36,413 bases of DNA from Alistipes sp. (GTDB lineage: Bacteria > Bacteroidota > Bacteroidia > Bacteroidales > Rikenellaceae): assembly GCA_017465055.1 (NCBI GenBank), contig JAFTWZ010000041.1, positions 1-36,413 of the forward strand, given 5' to 3'. Position 1 is the first letter of the stretch. Each line of letters opens with the position of its first letter. The notes under the pieces were generated by a model. It was given only the letters and a program-made list of their open reading frames with translations, did no database searches and was not told where the DNA came from. Positions 21,341 through 30,452 of the stretch are shown here, one piece after another. A program made the position numbers and the translations under genes.

Positions 21341-23749
21341 CTACAATGGGAGCTTATCTAAGTCAACGGTAATACCACCCTTAAGCTCGAGCTGGAACTT
21401 AACGCCCACATACTGGTTGTTGTTCAGTGGCACTGTAGTTCCCTCCACCGCTGCGCTTGACGCGTTAAGCTTAACGTTGATGGCATCTACTAAACCAATA
21501 TTCGACACGCGGCCATCCTTGCCCAAGTCGAGCTGCAGACGTATAGTGCTCTCCTTAGGAGTAACGCCATCAGACGAACCGAGGATTCTATCACCTTCGG
21601 GGATGGTCACCTGCACTTCAGTCTCCTGGCCCTCTGCATCAAGAAGTGCTACATCGGCACCAAACTCCAATGGAGTGGTATTTGTCACGATAGCGATAAC
21701 TGTGACATCACCAACCTTAAAGTCGTAGTCGGCAATGGTCGAGAATGTTGAGTTAAGGCCCGTAATAGTATCTTCATAGTTAATTTCCAACGAATTGTCG
21801 ATAGTAAACGGAATATCAACCTTATAGTCGTAGGCAATCGACATCTTCTCAGCCACGTAGATAGTCTGCGTCTGCTCTGGGTCGACACCTATTGCGAGCT
21901 TAATATCGAAGGTATCGGGTAGAGTGCCAAGCAGGAGTTTTGTAACGTCGCAAGAGACGAATGTATACTTAGCATCGTCGTACTTCTCTCTAAGGCTCTC
22001 ATCGGCTATGATAATAGTCACCTCAGCTGGCTCAATAGCGCCATTGGTATATTTAGCCTGTGGCAACACCACATCGCTAAACTCTACGCGGTTATCCTCG
22101 ATAGCTACACCTCCAGCACTTGGAGTTACCGAGCCAGAGAGCATTGCCGACATAGTAAGAGGATGGGTAATAGCGACCTCAATTACTGGCTTAAGACCAA
22201 TGCCACCAATCTCCACACCGCCCAAGTCTATATCCTCGAGGCCCGTAAGTGCAAACTGCTCATCAACCTCGTAGGTATAGTCGACCTTACCACTTACCGA
22301 CTCCATACTGAGGTGCGCAGGCTCGAGACCTATCTCTACATTGACCTCCTCGTTGTGCATAATCTGCGAAACAGAGATTGTAGCATCATTCTCGAAGTGT
22401 GCCACGATAGATGGGGTAAAGTATAGCGATAGGTTACCCTCGCCGTCAGGAGCAACGCCCTCGCCACCAAAGTCAAGAGCCTCGATAGCCAACTCAACAC
22501 CATCCTCGAGCGCATCGACAGCCGCACGCAGCGTATTTCTCTCGGCATCGTAGCTATAGCCAGTATCGCCCGTAGAGCGAAGTTTAAGATAGTCAGGCAA
22601 GGTAACCTCAACTACAACATCCTCGGCATACTCGCCAAGCCACTCCAAACCCTTAGCATAGAAATTTAACAAAGAGCTATCGTTTTGCACCATCGATACT
22701 CGATTTACCGCCTTAATCTGCTCTGGCAGGCCCGTAATCTCTATAGGGTCACCATCCTCATTGGCACTATACTCCACGAGGTTCACACCTGCATCTACCT
22801 CAACCTCGGCATCGCCATACTCAAAGTCGGCATTAAGCTTGATATGAGGCTGATGCGCAAGCGAGAATTTGCCTGGCTTTGCATCAATCTCAAATCCGAG
22901 ATCGAAGGTCAAAACCAGTGGAATATCGAGATGGTGATTCTCGTCCAATGGAGTCTCATTGGTCAAGCTCTCGACATAAATTGTAAAATCGAGAGTCTCT
23001 GCACCTGACTCAATCGCATATGTATCATTATACTCGTTGCCATTGCATATCTCATTGTTCTTTGCATCGAGAATACGGAACGTTCCGCCCTCGAGCTTAA
23101 GGTCGAATTGCAACTGACCGCCGCCATTCACACCTGCCAAGTCAGCAAAATCGACACTGAGGTGCATTGGAGCGCCGTGGTGATTATTATCTATATCACG
23201 AAAGATCACCTTTTTCACACTCTTAATCTGCTCAGGGATATCCATCTCGAGGTGGAGATCTTCTCCATCAAACTTCTTAAAGAACGATCCGCTAATTGTG
23301 GGCAGCTCTACACCCTCCGGAAGAGAGTAGGTGCCTTCATCGATATACTCCTCAAGACCTTTAAGATCAATTACTACATCACTCTCCTCGTTGATAACCA
23401 CAGATGTCATCTCGAAGTTAAACTCCGGAAAATCGACATCAAACGACTTAGATATCTGGGGTACGTCGAACTCGGTGCTGATATCTTCGATATCGATAGT
23501 ATCACCCTCGCCAGAGTAGTTAAATGAGAGGTTACCCTCCTCATCCTTCAGAAGACCCTCGATATCGCCACCAAGCAGATCCTCCAAAGTCTTATTCTCG
23601 AGATAGCCCAAAGGCAGTGTAGTAGTGCCACCACCGAGAGTCACCTCCGTAGATACGTCATCAAGGTTGAACGAGTCGTCAACACAAGCCACCAATGCAA
23701 AAGCAGATATCGCACCCGTAAGGCGATACAGATAATTTTTTAGTCTCAT
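21341..23749 (-). CDS. Large all-beta lipoprotein of unknown function (802 aa)
   Basis: Lipoprotein signal MRLKNYLYRLTGAISAF ending FALVAC (Cys22), followed by VDDSFNLDD, acidic as in exported surface lipoproteins. The start of the mature protein (STEVTLGGGTTTLPLG) and repeated segments with the pattern hydrophobic-strand, 'P.I.G' and 'V.VDL' suggest several stacked beta sandwiches over the whole length. Strongly acidic, few Cys, no catalytic motif recognised. First gene of a two-gene unit with the DUF5723-like barrel. A partnership in which the barrel carries or anchors this lipoprotein is plausible but only inferred from the pairing. A TATATTTG -7 box lies at 23807-23800 on the minus strand. 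Confidence 0.8.
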   Translation of the reverse strand: MRLKNYLYRLTGAISAFALVACVDDSFNLDDVSTEVTLGGGTTTLPLGYLENKTLEDLLGGDIEGLLKDEEGNLSFNYSGEGDTIDIEDISTEFDVPQISKSFDVDFPEFNFEMTSVVINEESDVVIDLKGLEEYIDEGTYSLPEGVELPTISGSFFKKFDGEDLHLEMDIPEQIKSVKKVIFRDIDNNHHGAPMHLSVDFADLAGVNGGGQLQFDLKLEGGTFRILDAKNNEICNGNEYNDTYAIESGAETLDFTIYVESLTNETPLDENHHLDIPLVLTFDLGFEIDAKPGKFSLAHQPHIKLNADFEYGDAEVEVDAGVNLVEYSANEDGDPIEITGLPEQIKAVNRVSMVQNDSSLLNFYAKGLEWLGEYAEDVVVEVTLPDYLKLRSTGDTGYSYDAERNTLRAAVDALEDGVELAIEALDFGGEGVAPDGEGNLSLYFTPSIVAHFENDATISVSQIMHNEEVNVEIGLEPAHLSMESVSGKVDYTYEVDEQFALTGLEDIDLGGVEIGGIGLKPVIEVAITHPLTMSAMLSGSVTPSAGGVAIEDNRVEFSDVVLPQAKYTNGAIEPAEVTIIIADESLREKYDDAKYTFVSCDVTKLLLGTLPDTFDIKLAIGVDPEQTQTIYVAEKMSIAYDYKVDIPFTIDNSLEINYEDTITGLNSTFSTIADYDFKVGDVTVIAIVTNTTPLEFGADVALLDAEGQETEVQVTIPEGDRILGSSDGVTPKESTIRLQLDLGKDGRVSNIGLVDAINVKLNASSAAVEGTTVPLNNNQYVGVKFQLELKGGITVDLDKLPL

Positions 23750-23799
23750 ATATTACGATTGTTTTTGTTTCTTCGTCGTTGGGGCAAAGATTCTTTCGA

Positions 23800-23807
23800 C
23801 AAATATA
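23800..23807 (-). promoter_or_regulatory. Possible -7 box for the 802-aa lipoprotein gene
   Basis: TATATTTG on the minus strand, 51 bp upstream of the start. A TTTG lies further out than usual (about 30 bp), so the -33 element is unconvincing. Confidence 0.4.
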
Positions 23808-23963
23808 CATTTTTTTCTTGATATATGCTAAAAAAAGCAAACTTTTTTTTAGCTAAGTTATTGCCACTGAGCGCGAATATTAATTTTATTTTTAAGGCAT
23901 ATAACTTTATAGCCTTTTTATCGTTTTATAGCTGCCAGGCAAGCTACAATCATAAAAAATTTG

Positions 23964-23971
23964 TACCTTTG
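23964..23971 (+). promoter_or_regulatory. -7 box for the 153-aa lipoprotein gene
   Basis: TACCTTTG, identical to the -7 boxes of rpsA and the two tRNAs, 77 bp upstream of the start at 24048. No clear TTTG at -33. Confidence 0.5.
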
Positions 23972-24047
23972 TCGCGATAAACTCCACATAAACGTGAGGA
24001 GATAAATTGTAAGAAGATTAATTGTAATTTGAATAAAAGATTTAGAG

Positions 24048-24509
24048 ATGAGAATTATCAACACTATCCTCGCGCTTTCGGCATTACTCGCCTTCACAGC
24101 GTGCGAGGTTCCCGAGGCCGATAAGAAGGTATACCCCGAGCTAACCAACATAGATAACACTATGTGGTACAGCTACGACCAGAAGAGTAATATCTTCTAC
24201 GACATTTGGTACGATGGCCAGGGCCGCGGTCGTATGCTCGGCTACGACACCTCAGAGCGCGAAAACGAGATTGTAAACCGCCCTTTTAGCTACAAATTTA
24301 CGCCCGCTACGGAGCAGTTCGATGCATTAGTATTTGTCGACTTCGACGATGGACTATACTATGGCGGCATACTCATCCCAAAAGGCAATTTCCAAATCAG
24401 CCAAAAGGATGTCTACATCATACAGCTATACCAGACCGATGATAAGTACGAGGTCGTCTACGACGAGAATGGCAAGATGAAGTCCACAATACAGATGTGG
24501 AAGGAGTAG
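24048..24509 (+). CDS. Small lipoprotein of unknown function (153 aa)
   Basis: Signal MRIINTILALSALLAFTAC gives Cys19 followed by EVPEADKKVYPE. The mature part is about 135 residues: NTMWYSYDQKSNIFYDIWYD, GRGRMLGYDTSERE, a long F...LVFVDFDDGLYYGGILIPKG strand pair and a C-terminal QLYQTDDKYEVVYDENG. The pattern fits a small lipocalin-like beta barrel or sandwich as found in many Bacteroides lipoproteins. No family recognised. It has a good promoter box of its own and is followed 122 bp later by a histidine kinase gene on the same strand. It could be a lipoprotein input for that kinase, but nothing in the sequence proves a link. Confidence 0.78.
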   Translation: MRIINTILALSALLAFTACEVPEADKKVYPELTNIDNTMWYSYDQKSNIFYDIWYDGQGRGRMLGYDTSERENEIVNRPFSYKFTPATEQFDALVFVDFDDGLYYGGILIPKGNFQISQKDVYIIQLYQTDDKYEVVYDENGKMKSTIQMWKE

Positions 24510-24550
24510 AAAAACAGTGAATAGTGAGTAGTGAGTAATAATAGGAATGG

Positions 24551-24594
24551 AAATCCATAGGAACTCATAGAAACCCATAGAAACTCACAAACCC
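24551..24594. repeat. 10-bp-period repeat (RAACYCATAG), copy set 2
   Basis: Units AAATCCATAG, GAACTCATAG, AAACCCATAG, AAACTCACAA and a partial fifth stand in exact 10-bp register in the gap before the histidine kinase gene. The core AAC(T/C)CAT and the T/C alternation match the set at 10806-10845. Confidence 0.75.
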
Positions 24595-24631
24595 ACGTAC
24601 AAGCTCACCACCAAGCAAAAACACCGACATT

Positions 24632-25657
24632 ATGAGAGCCGTAGAGATATTGATGATCGTCTCGATAGTACTGCAACTTCTGGCTATGGTCATAGCCCTA
24701 CTCCTGGTCAACAAGACCAAGTTTAAGGCGCTGTGGGTATGCTGCATCATAGCCCTCGTGCTACTTAGCGTCGAGCGCTTTCTGCAGCTACGCATCTTCG
24801 CAGGCTTCGAGGTCTCAGACCTCGCCTTTGCGTGGGTAGGCATCGTCGTATCGCTTAGTTTCTCAATATGCGTCGTGTGTGCGCGCTTCTTAGTCAACCA
24901 CGTCGACAATGTAAACCTCGAGCGACGCATTCTCGAGAATAGACTTATGACCGCCGTATTACGCACCGAGGAGCGCTCGCGAGCCTCGTTCTCACGCGAA
25001 CTACACGACGGCCTCGGCCCACTGCTCAGCTCTGCTAAGATGTCGCTCTCGGCACTCCAGCGCGCTGAGCTTAGCGACAAGGATAGAGTTGTGTTGCAGA
25101 ACAGCACCGCAGCGATAGACGAAGCGATACGCTCGCTACGCGAAATATCGAACAACCTATCGCCACACATACTCAACAACTTCGGTTTAGCTCGTGGCAT
25201 AAAGAACTTTGTCGACAGGCTCGGCGCCGTGCGCGACACACATATAACTTTTCGCACCACGCTCGGCGAACAGCGCTTCGACTCCAACATCGAGGTTATC
25301 ATCTACCGCGTGGTATGCGAGCTTATAAACAACTCACTCAAGCACGCCAGCTGCACAGAGATAGAGATCACGCTTCGACTCGGAGGCAAGCACCTCATAG
25401 TAGACTACCGCGACAACGGCTGCGGATTCTCGGTGCGCGACGTCGAGAATCGCGGTATGGGCTTGTCGAATATACGCTCGCGCGTGTCGTCATTAAATGG
25501 TAGGTTTACCATAACAAGTCGCCCCGGCGAGGGTATGCAAGCGAAGGTATCGGTAGCAATAGATGGCTCGGCAGCAATTAGTACCGATGGCGACAACGAA
25601 ACACATAACGAAGCAAGAAGGAATGGAAAAAAGAGAGGTAAGAATAGCACTCGTTGA
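24632..25657 (+). CDS. NarL-family sensor histidine kinase without a periplasmic domain (341 aa)
   Basis: Three membrane helices at the N-terminus (about 5-27, 31-50, 64-88) with only short loops, so no sensor domain outside the membrane. A coiled linker leads to a HisKA_3 dimerisation motif RASFSRELHDGLGPLL, phospho-acceptor His125. The HATPase_c domain has the N box VVCELINNSLKHA (about 228-240), DNGCGF (about 263-268) and GMGLSNIRSRV (about 277-287). HisKA_3 kinases phosphorylate NarL/FixJ-type response regulators, and the next gene is one. The 3' end overlaps the regulator start by 35 bp, implying coupled translation. The signal is unknown; sensing within the membrane or through a partner such as the upstream lipoprotein is inferred from the missing sensor domain. 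Confidence 0.9.
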   Translation: MRAVEILMIVSIVLQLLAMVIALLLVNKTKFKALWVCCIIALVLLSVERFLQLRIFAGFEVSDLAFAWVGIVVSLSFSICVVCARFLVNHVDNVNLERRILENRLMTAVLRTEERSRASFSRELHDGLGPLLSSAKMSLSALQRAELSDKDRVVLQNSTAAIDEAIRSLREISNNLSPHILNNFGLARGIKNFVDRLGAVRDTHITFRTTLGEQRFDSNIEVIIYRVVCELINNSLKHASCTEIEITLRLGGKHLIVDYRDNGCGFSVRDVENRGMGLSNIRSRVSSLNGRFTITSRPGEGMQAKVSVAIDGSAAISTDGDNETHNEARRNGKKRGKNSTR

Positions 25658-26279
25658 TGACCACACGCTCTTCCGCACAGGCCTCAAAGGTCTCTTGGAG
25701 CAACGCGACGACTTTAAGGTAGTAGCCGACGTAGGTAGCGGCGAGGAGTTCCTCGCACAGCTTGCCGACCTCGACATTGATGTGGTATTTATGGATATCT
25801 CGATGCCCGGCATCGACGGATCGGAGACAACACGCCGAGCTCTGCAGCAGCGCCCCGACCTGCGCATTATAACCCTCTCGATGTATGGCGATGACCACTA
25901 CTACAAGCTGATGGTCGAGTGTGGGGCATCTGGCTTCCTGCTCAAAGATTCGGATATCGAGGAGGTGTACGCCTCAGTGGAGGCAACAATAGCTGGCGAC
26001 AGCTACTTCAGCACGGCACTACTTGGTATGCTCACGCGCAATATGAGTAGCCGCATTGCGGTAGATACGCCTGCCGACGAGGATGCCCTCTCGGAGCGCG
26101 AGATTGAGATTCTGGTGGAGGTATGTCGCGGACTATCCAACCAAGAGATTGCCGACAAGCTATTCATCTCGAAGCGCACGGTAGACAAGCACCGCGCCAA
26201 TATCCTCGAGAAGACAGGGTGCAAGAATACCGCCAACTTGGTGGTCTACGCCATAAAGAATCGATTGGTGGAGATATAG
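25623..26279 (+). CDS. NarL/LuxR-type response regulator (218 aa)
   Basis: Start chosen at 25623 (MEKREVRIALVDDH) because the receiver domain begins there; the open frame runs back to 25563 inside the kinase gene. Receiver domain: acidic pair Asp12-Asp13, phospho-acceptor Asp58 in VVFMDISMPG, conserved Lys in FLLKDSD (about 108). The C-terminal LuxR helix-turn-helix (about 155-215) has LSEREIEILVEVCRGLSNQEIADKL-type spacing, then SKRTVDKHRANILEK. Length and order are standard for the family. It pairs with the overlapping HisKA_3 kinase. Targets cannot be read from the window. It ends 1 bp before the convergent surE stop, with no terminator between them. Confidence 0.93.
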   Translation: MEKREVRIALVDDHTLFRTGLKGLLEQRDDFKVVADVGSGEEFLAQLADLDIDVVFMDISMPGIDGSETTRRALQQRPDLRIITLSMYGDDHYYKLMVECGASGFLLKDSDIEEVYASVEATIAGDSYFSTALLGMLTRNMSSRIAVDTPADEDALSEREIEILVEVCRGLSNQEIADKLFISKRTVDKHRANILEKTGCKNTANLVVYAIKNRLVEI

Positions 26280-26280
26280 G

Positions 26281-27057
26281 CTACAGCACGCCGTCGAGCG
26301 ACTTAAGCACTCGATAATCGGTCATATCTGTCTGCACTGGCACTACCGCAACGTATCGGTGTGCCAAAGCCCACTCGTCGGTATCCTCCGAGTTAGGCTC
26401 TATATTCTGAAAGGCTCCTGTAAGCCAGAAGTACTTACGGCCGCTGGGGTCCTCACGCTCGAAGAAATCCTCGCGCCAAAAGCCGCGCGTCTGACGACAT
26501 AGACGTATGCCCTGAATCTCACTTGCGGCACAGCGTGGCACATTGACATTGAGGCATAGCGGACGTGGCAGGCGATCGGCCGCCTCCAACACCGAGGCTA
26601 TAACCTCGCGGCCATACTTCACAGCGCCCTCGAAGTCGGCATCGGCGCTATGGTCGTCGAGCGAGAGACCTATAGATGGCACATCGTAGAGGCTACCCTC
26701 GATAGCAGCGCCCATAGTTCCGGAATACATAACGTTAATAGCGGCATTCGAGCCGTGATTGATGCCCGAGAGTACGAGGTCTACCCTACGCTCCGAAAAG
26801 AGGTGGTCGAAGGCTATCTTCGAGCAGTCGACAGGCGTGCCCGAGAAGGCATATATCGTAACACCCTCACGCTGCTCAGCAAGTCGTAGGAACAGAGGCT
26901 GGTTAATGGTTATCGCCTGGCTCATACCACTCTGCACACGCTCGGGGGCTATGGCTATCACCTCGCCAAACTCGCTGGCAAGCTCCACCATCGCGCTAAA
27001 ACCCTTAGACATATATCCATCGTCGTTGGTAACAAATATCAAACGGTCTCTACTCAT
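26281..27057 (-). CDS. surE: 5'/3'-nucleotidase SurE (258 aa)
   Basis: Start placed at 27057 (MSRDRLIFVTNDDG) rather than at 27081, since SurE proteins begin a few residues before the TNDDG metal site. Visible motifs: FVTNDDGY (7-14) with the paired Asp ligands, GEVIAIAPERVQSGMSQAIT, FSGTPVDC, the VLSGINHGSNAA metal/phosphate loop and the following YSGTMGAAIEGS. It hydrolyses nucleoside monophosphates with a divalent metal in the cytoplasm. Last gene of the mre block, 42 bp after rodA, an arrangement suggesting co-transcription. Its stop is 1 bp from the convergent regulator gene. Confidence 0.96.
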   Translation of the reverse strand: MSRDRLIFVTNDDGYMSKGFSAMVELASEFGEVIAIAPERVQSGMSQAITINQPLFLRLAEQREGVTIYAFSGTPVDCSKIAFDHLFSERRVDLVLSGINHGSNAAINVMYSGTMGAAIEGSLYDVPSIGLSLDDHSADADFEGAVKYGREVIASVLEAADRLPRPLCLNVNVPRCAASEIQGIRLCRQTRGFWREDFFEREDPSGRKYFWLTGAFQNIEPNSEDTDEWALAHRYVAVVPVQTDMTDYRVLKSLDGVL

Positions 27058-27099
27058 ATTGTAATATCTATTTTGGGTCAACTATTCACTATATACTCA

Positions 27100-28545
27100 C
27101 TAAATATTGCTATATATATCCTTCTCCGAGGTCGAGGCATCGAGACGTATGGCTATCATTATCAGCAGTGTGAAGGCCAGCAGCGACGAACCTCCGTAGC
27201 TCATCAGCGGCAGCGGGATACCCATAACCGGCATCAGGCCTATGGTCATACCCATATTCACCAATACGTGCAGTAGCAGTATTGCCGCCACGGAGTAGCA
27301 GTAGACCCTACCGAAGGGCTCTTTGATACGCTCACCCATACGCATAAGCCTTAAAATAAGGGCCATATACAACGCTACCACCACGAAACAGCCTACAAAC
27401 CCCCACTCCTCGCCTACGATACAGAAGATAAAGTCGGTATGCTTCTCGGGAACGTAGTCATACTTAATCTGTGTGCCCTCCATAAAGCCCTTACCCCACA
27501 TACCTCCTGAGCCGATGGCTATCTTCGACTGGTTGACATTGTAACCCACGTTACGTGGGTCGTCTACAAGGCCTACGAAGGTCAGGATTCGGTTCTTCTG
27601 GTGTGGCTCGAGGTGCGAGAAGAGCATATCGGTAGTCGGCACAAAGAGCATAGCGTAGACAAACATCACGATGGGCCAGAGCAGCATCAGCGTGCGTGTC
27701 TTGAGTGCCAGCACTGCGAGAGCTACGGCAGCTATGCCGCAGACGATCATCAGCGCCGCATAGCCACTAAGTGGCGTGATGAGCGTGAGTAGTAGCGAGG
27801 CCAGCACGACGGCAAAGAAGAAGCGCACGTGGCCCTCAACCTCGCCCGTCTTGAACATATTATAGAGCGTAAACAGCACCAGAAGGGTGACAAATATCAC
27901 TACCGGGTTGAAGATTAGTGCCGCGATAAAGAGCACCACCGTAAATATTATCGGGAAGTAGATATACTTCGACAGACCCTCGCGGTAGAGCACAAAGAGG
28001 AAGGCTCCGAGCACCAAGCCCGAGCCAGTATCGTTCTGCAGCACGATGATACCAAAGGGGATGATTATCACGAGGGCCACCTTTATCAAATCGGGCAGGC
28101 GTTTGATATTGAAGGCATAGTCACTCATTACGCGCGCCATCATTAGCGCCGTAGCTATCTTCACGAACTCTACGGGTTGGATACGTATGCTACCAAACTC
28201 GAACCAAGCCTTAGCGCCATTTACTTCGCGACCAAAAAACAAGCAGGCCAAGAGCATAAGAATGCCCAAGATATAGGCTGGGTAGGCAAACATATGGAAC
28301 AAGCGCCTCTCGAGTAGCAGTACGACGGTAGCTGCCACCCACGAGATTCCCACCCACATAAGCTGCTTCATATAGTTATGGCTTAGCGAGAAGATATTCG
28401 CACTCTCGGGGTCGTACGACGCCGAGGTGATGCACAACACGCCGATAAGAACTATAGTAACGTAGAGTCCTAAGGCCAGCTTGTCGACCGACCCAAAGAG
28501 CGACTCCTGCCCACCCCTACGCGATATGTTATACTCCGAAATCAT
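27100..28545 (-). CDS. rodA: Rod-shape peptidoglycan glycosyltransferase RodA (481 aa)
   Basis: SEDS-family polytopic membrane protein with about ten helices. Family marks: GREVNGAKAWFEFG and IQPVEFVKIATALMMAR in the first half, LQNDTGSGLVLGAF, then the C-terminal GIPLPLMSYGGSS signature. SEDS proteins polymerise lipid II glycan strands; RodA pairs with class B PBP2, whose gene lies directly upstream (21-bp gap). The protein is about 100 residues longer than E. coli RodA, chiefly through an extra hydrophobic region near residues 230-300, as in other Bacteroidetes. Membership in the mre operon and the adjacent PBP2 favour RodA over FtsW. Confidence 0.95.
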   Translation of the reverse strand: MISEYNISRRGGQESLFGSVDKLALGLYVTIVLIGVLCITSASYDPESANIFSLSHNYMKQLMWVGISWVAATVVLLLERRLFHMFAYPAYILGILMLLACLFFGREVNGAKAWFEFGSIRIQPVEFVKIATALMMARVMSDYAFNIKRLPDLIKVALVIIIPFGIIVLQNDTGSGLVLGAFLFVLYREGLSKYIYFPIIFTVVLFIAALIFNPVVIFVTLLVLFTLYNMFKTGEVEGHVRFFFAVVLASLLLTLITPLSGYAALMIVCGIAAVALAVLALKTRTLMLLWPIVMFVYAMLFVPTTDMLFSHLEPHQKNRILTFVGLVDDPRNVGYNVNQSKIAIGSGGMWGKGFMEGTQIKYDYVPEKHTDFIFCIVGEEWGFVGCFVVVALYMALILRLMRMGERIKEPFGRVYCYSVAAILLLHVLVNMGMTIGLMPVMGIPLPLMSYGGSSLLAFTLLIMIAIRLDASTSEKDIYSNI

Positions 28546-28566
28546 AATCTTTTACCACCAAAAGTT

Positions 28567-30450
28567 CTATCTCTTCTGCTTCTTGCGCTGCTCCTCCTCG
28601 CGCTTCTTATCGTATGCTCGCTGCTTAGCGTCGTAGTTACGGCTATAGTTAGGCGTAAAGTTTAGCACCTTCTCAACCATATCGGGGCGCGTAATCGTAT
28701 CGGTAAGATAGAGCTCCTCTATAAGGCTGGCGATAGGTAGTGCTATCTCTGCACCGAAGCCACCGTGCTCGATATATACCGAGATGGCAATCTTAGGGTT
28801 ATTCTTCGGTGCAAACGACAAGAAGGTCGAGTGGTCCGCACCGTTGGGATTCTGAGCCGTACCCGTCTTACCACACACGTCTAAGCCCGGCAGACGCGCC
28901 TTGCCCGATGTACCAGCGACATTGACACCGCGCCACATACCCTCGACTATAGGCACGAAGTTGATTGAGTCGACAAGCGTATAGTGTCGCTCATAGAAGC
29001 GCCTATCTATCGAGTCACGGCCCTCGATATCCTTTATAAGGTGAGGTATGTAGTAGTAACCACGGTTAGCGACTATCGCGGCAAGGTTGGCCATCTGCAG
29101 TGGTGTACATCCCATCTCGCCCTGGCCTATGGCACACGATATCACCGAGCCCCAATTCCACTTACCATTATAGCTCTTGTCGTAAAACTCTGGCGTAGGG
29201 ACATAGCCTGGGCCCTCGCCATAGAGGTCCGTACCGAGGCGACGACCAAAGCCAAAGCTATAGACATATTCGTTCCATCGCTTGACACCCTCCTTTATCG
29301 AGCCATACTTTGCATTGGTAATCATATCGCGGAATACGTAGCAGAAGTAGGCGTTGCACGAGTGCGCCACGGCATCCTGAAGGTTTAGTGGCGAAGAGTG
29401 CGCGTGACAGGCCATCTTACGCGTGCCGTAGCTAAAGCCCATACTACAAGGGTAGCGATCTGAGGGGCGCAGGACACCCTCCTGCAGGCCTATAAGGCCC
29501 TGCACAAGCTTAAATGTTGAGCCAGGAGGATACTTCGCCTTAACGGCACGATTAAACTGTGGCTGTCGCTGGTTGTGGAGCATCGCAGCATAGTTATTGT
29601 TACGCTGGCGGCCCACCATAAGGTCGGGATTATAGGTTGGCGACGACACCATTACGAGCACCTCGCCTGTCGAAGGTTCAATGGCTACAACAGCACCAAT
29701 CTTTCCCACCATAAGCTCCTCGGTAAACTCCTGAAGGCGGGCGTCGATGGTCGATGTTAGCTGCGCACCCTTAACCGGCAGGATATCGTCAGCACCATCG
29801 TTATACTCCCCCTTGAGCGCACCGTGAGAGTCATATATACGGTAGCGGATACCCTTCTCGCCACGCAAATCAGTCTCGTAGGCCGACTCCACACCTCCGA
29901 CGCCTATATAGTCACCTACGTCGTAGTACTCCCACATACGCACCTGACGGTCGTTAACCTCGCTGACATAGCCGAGCAGGTTACCTCCAATCTTACGCGG
30001 ATACTCGCGAGCCGTACGGAAGCGCGTGTGAAAACCCGTAAAGCCACCCTCGTCCAACAGCAGCTTGTTCTCTTGCGATAGGTAGTTAGTCACCATTATC
30101 GGAGCGCGAGGACTCTTCTTAGCCTGCGATAGCTTCTTGGCCAGCGCCTCGGGCGTAATCTCAAGGATAGTCGCCAGGCGCAACGTATCGAAGCCCTGCT
30201 TTGGCAGCTCCTTGTGTATCACCATCACGTCGTAGCATACGCGGCTCTTAACGAGGTATTCACCCCTGCGGTCGAGCACCTCGCCACGCATAGGATACTC
30301 CACCTCGGTGCGCACGATGTTCTTCAGAGCCTTTGCATCATACTCCTCCGAGAGTATCTGCATAGAGAACAGACGCAGGAGCATAACAACACCTACGGCC
30401 AAGACCACAATCCTAAGGATTCGATATCGCGTATATCCCTGCTCGTACAT
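28567..30450 (-). CDS. mrdA: Penicillin-binding protein 2, class B transpeptidase (627 aa)
   Basis: One N-terminal membrane helix (about 10-30), a PBP dimerisation/pedestal domain with RGEVLDRRGEYL (about 54-65), then the transpeptidase domain. Catalytic motifs: SxxK as STFK (Ser311-Lys314), SxN as SCN (Ser364-Asn366) and KTG (528-530) in CGKTGTAQNPNG. It cross-links peptidoglycan in the periplasm during rod elongation as partner of RodA, and is the target of mecillinam-type beta-lactams in other bacteria. A Lys/Arg/Glu-rich tail (KKREEEQRKKQKR) closes the protein. The start is 2 bp after the mreD stop and rodA follows after 21 bp, so it sits inside the operon. Confidence 0.96.
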   Translation of the reverse strand: MYEQGYTRYRILRIVVLAVGVVMLLRLFSMQILSEEYDAKALKNIVRTEVEYPMRGEVLDRRGEYLVKSRVCYDVMVIHKELPKQGFDTLRLATILEITPEALAKKLSQAKKSPRAPIMVTNYLSQENKLLLDEGGFTGFHTRFRTAREYPRKIGGNLLGYVSEVNDRQVRMWEYYDVGDYIGVGGVESAYETDLRGEKGIRYRIYDSHGALKGEYNDGADDILPVKGAQLTSTIDARLQEFTEELMVGKIGAVVAIEPSTGEVLVMVSSPTYNPDLMVGRQRNNNYAAMLHNQRQPQFNRAVKAKYPPGSTFKLVQGLIGLQEGVLRPSDRYPCSMGFSYGTRKMACHAHSSPLNLQDAVAHSCNAYFCYVFRDMITNAKYGSIKEGVKRWNEYVYSFGFGRRLGTDLYGEGPGYVPTPEFYDKSYNGKWNWGSVISCAIGQGEMGCTPLQMANLAAIVANRGYYYIPHLIKDIEGRDSIDRRFYERHYTLVDSINFVPIVEGMWRGVNVAGTSGKARLPGLDVCGKTGTAQNPNGADHSTFLSFAPKNNPKIAISVYIEHGGFGAEIALPIASLIEELYLTDTITRPDMVEKVLNFTPNYSRNYDAKQRAYDKKREEEQRKKQKR

Positions 30451-30452
30451 CG

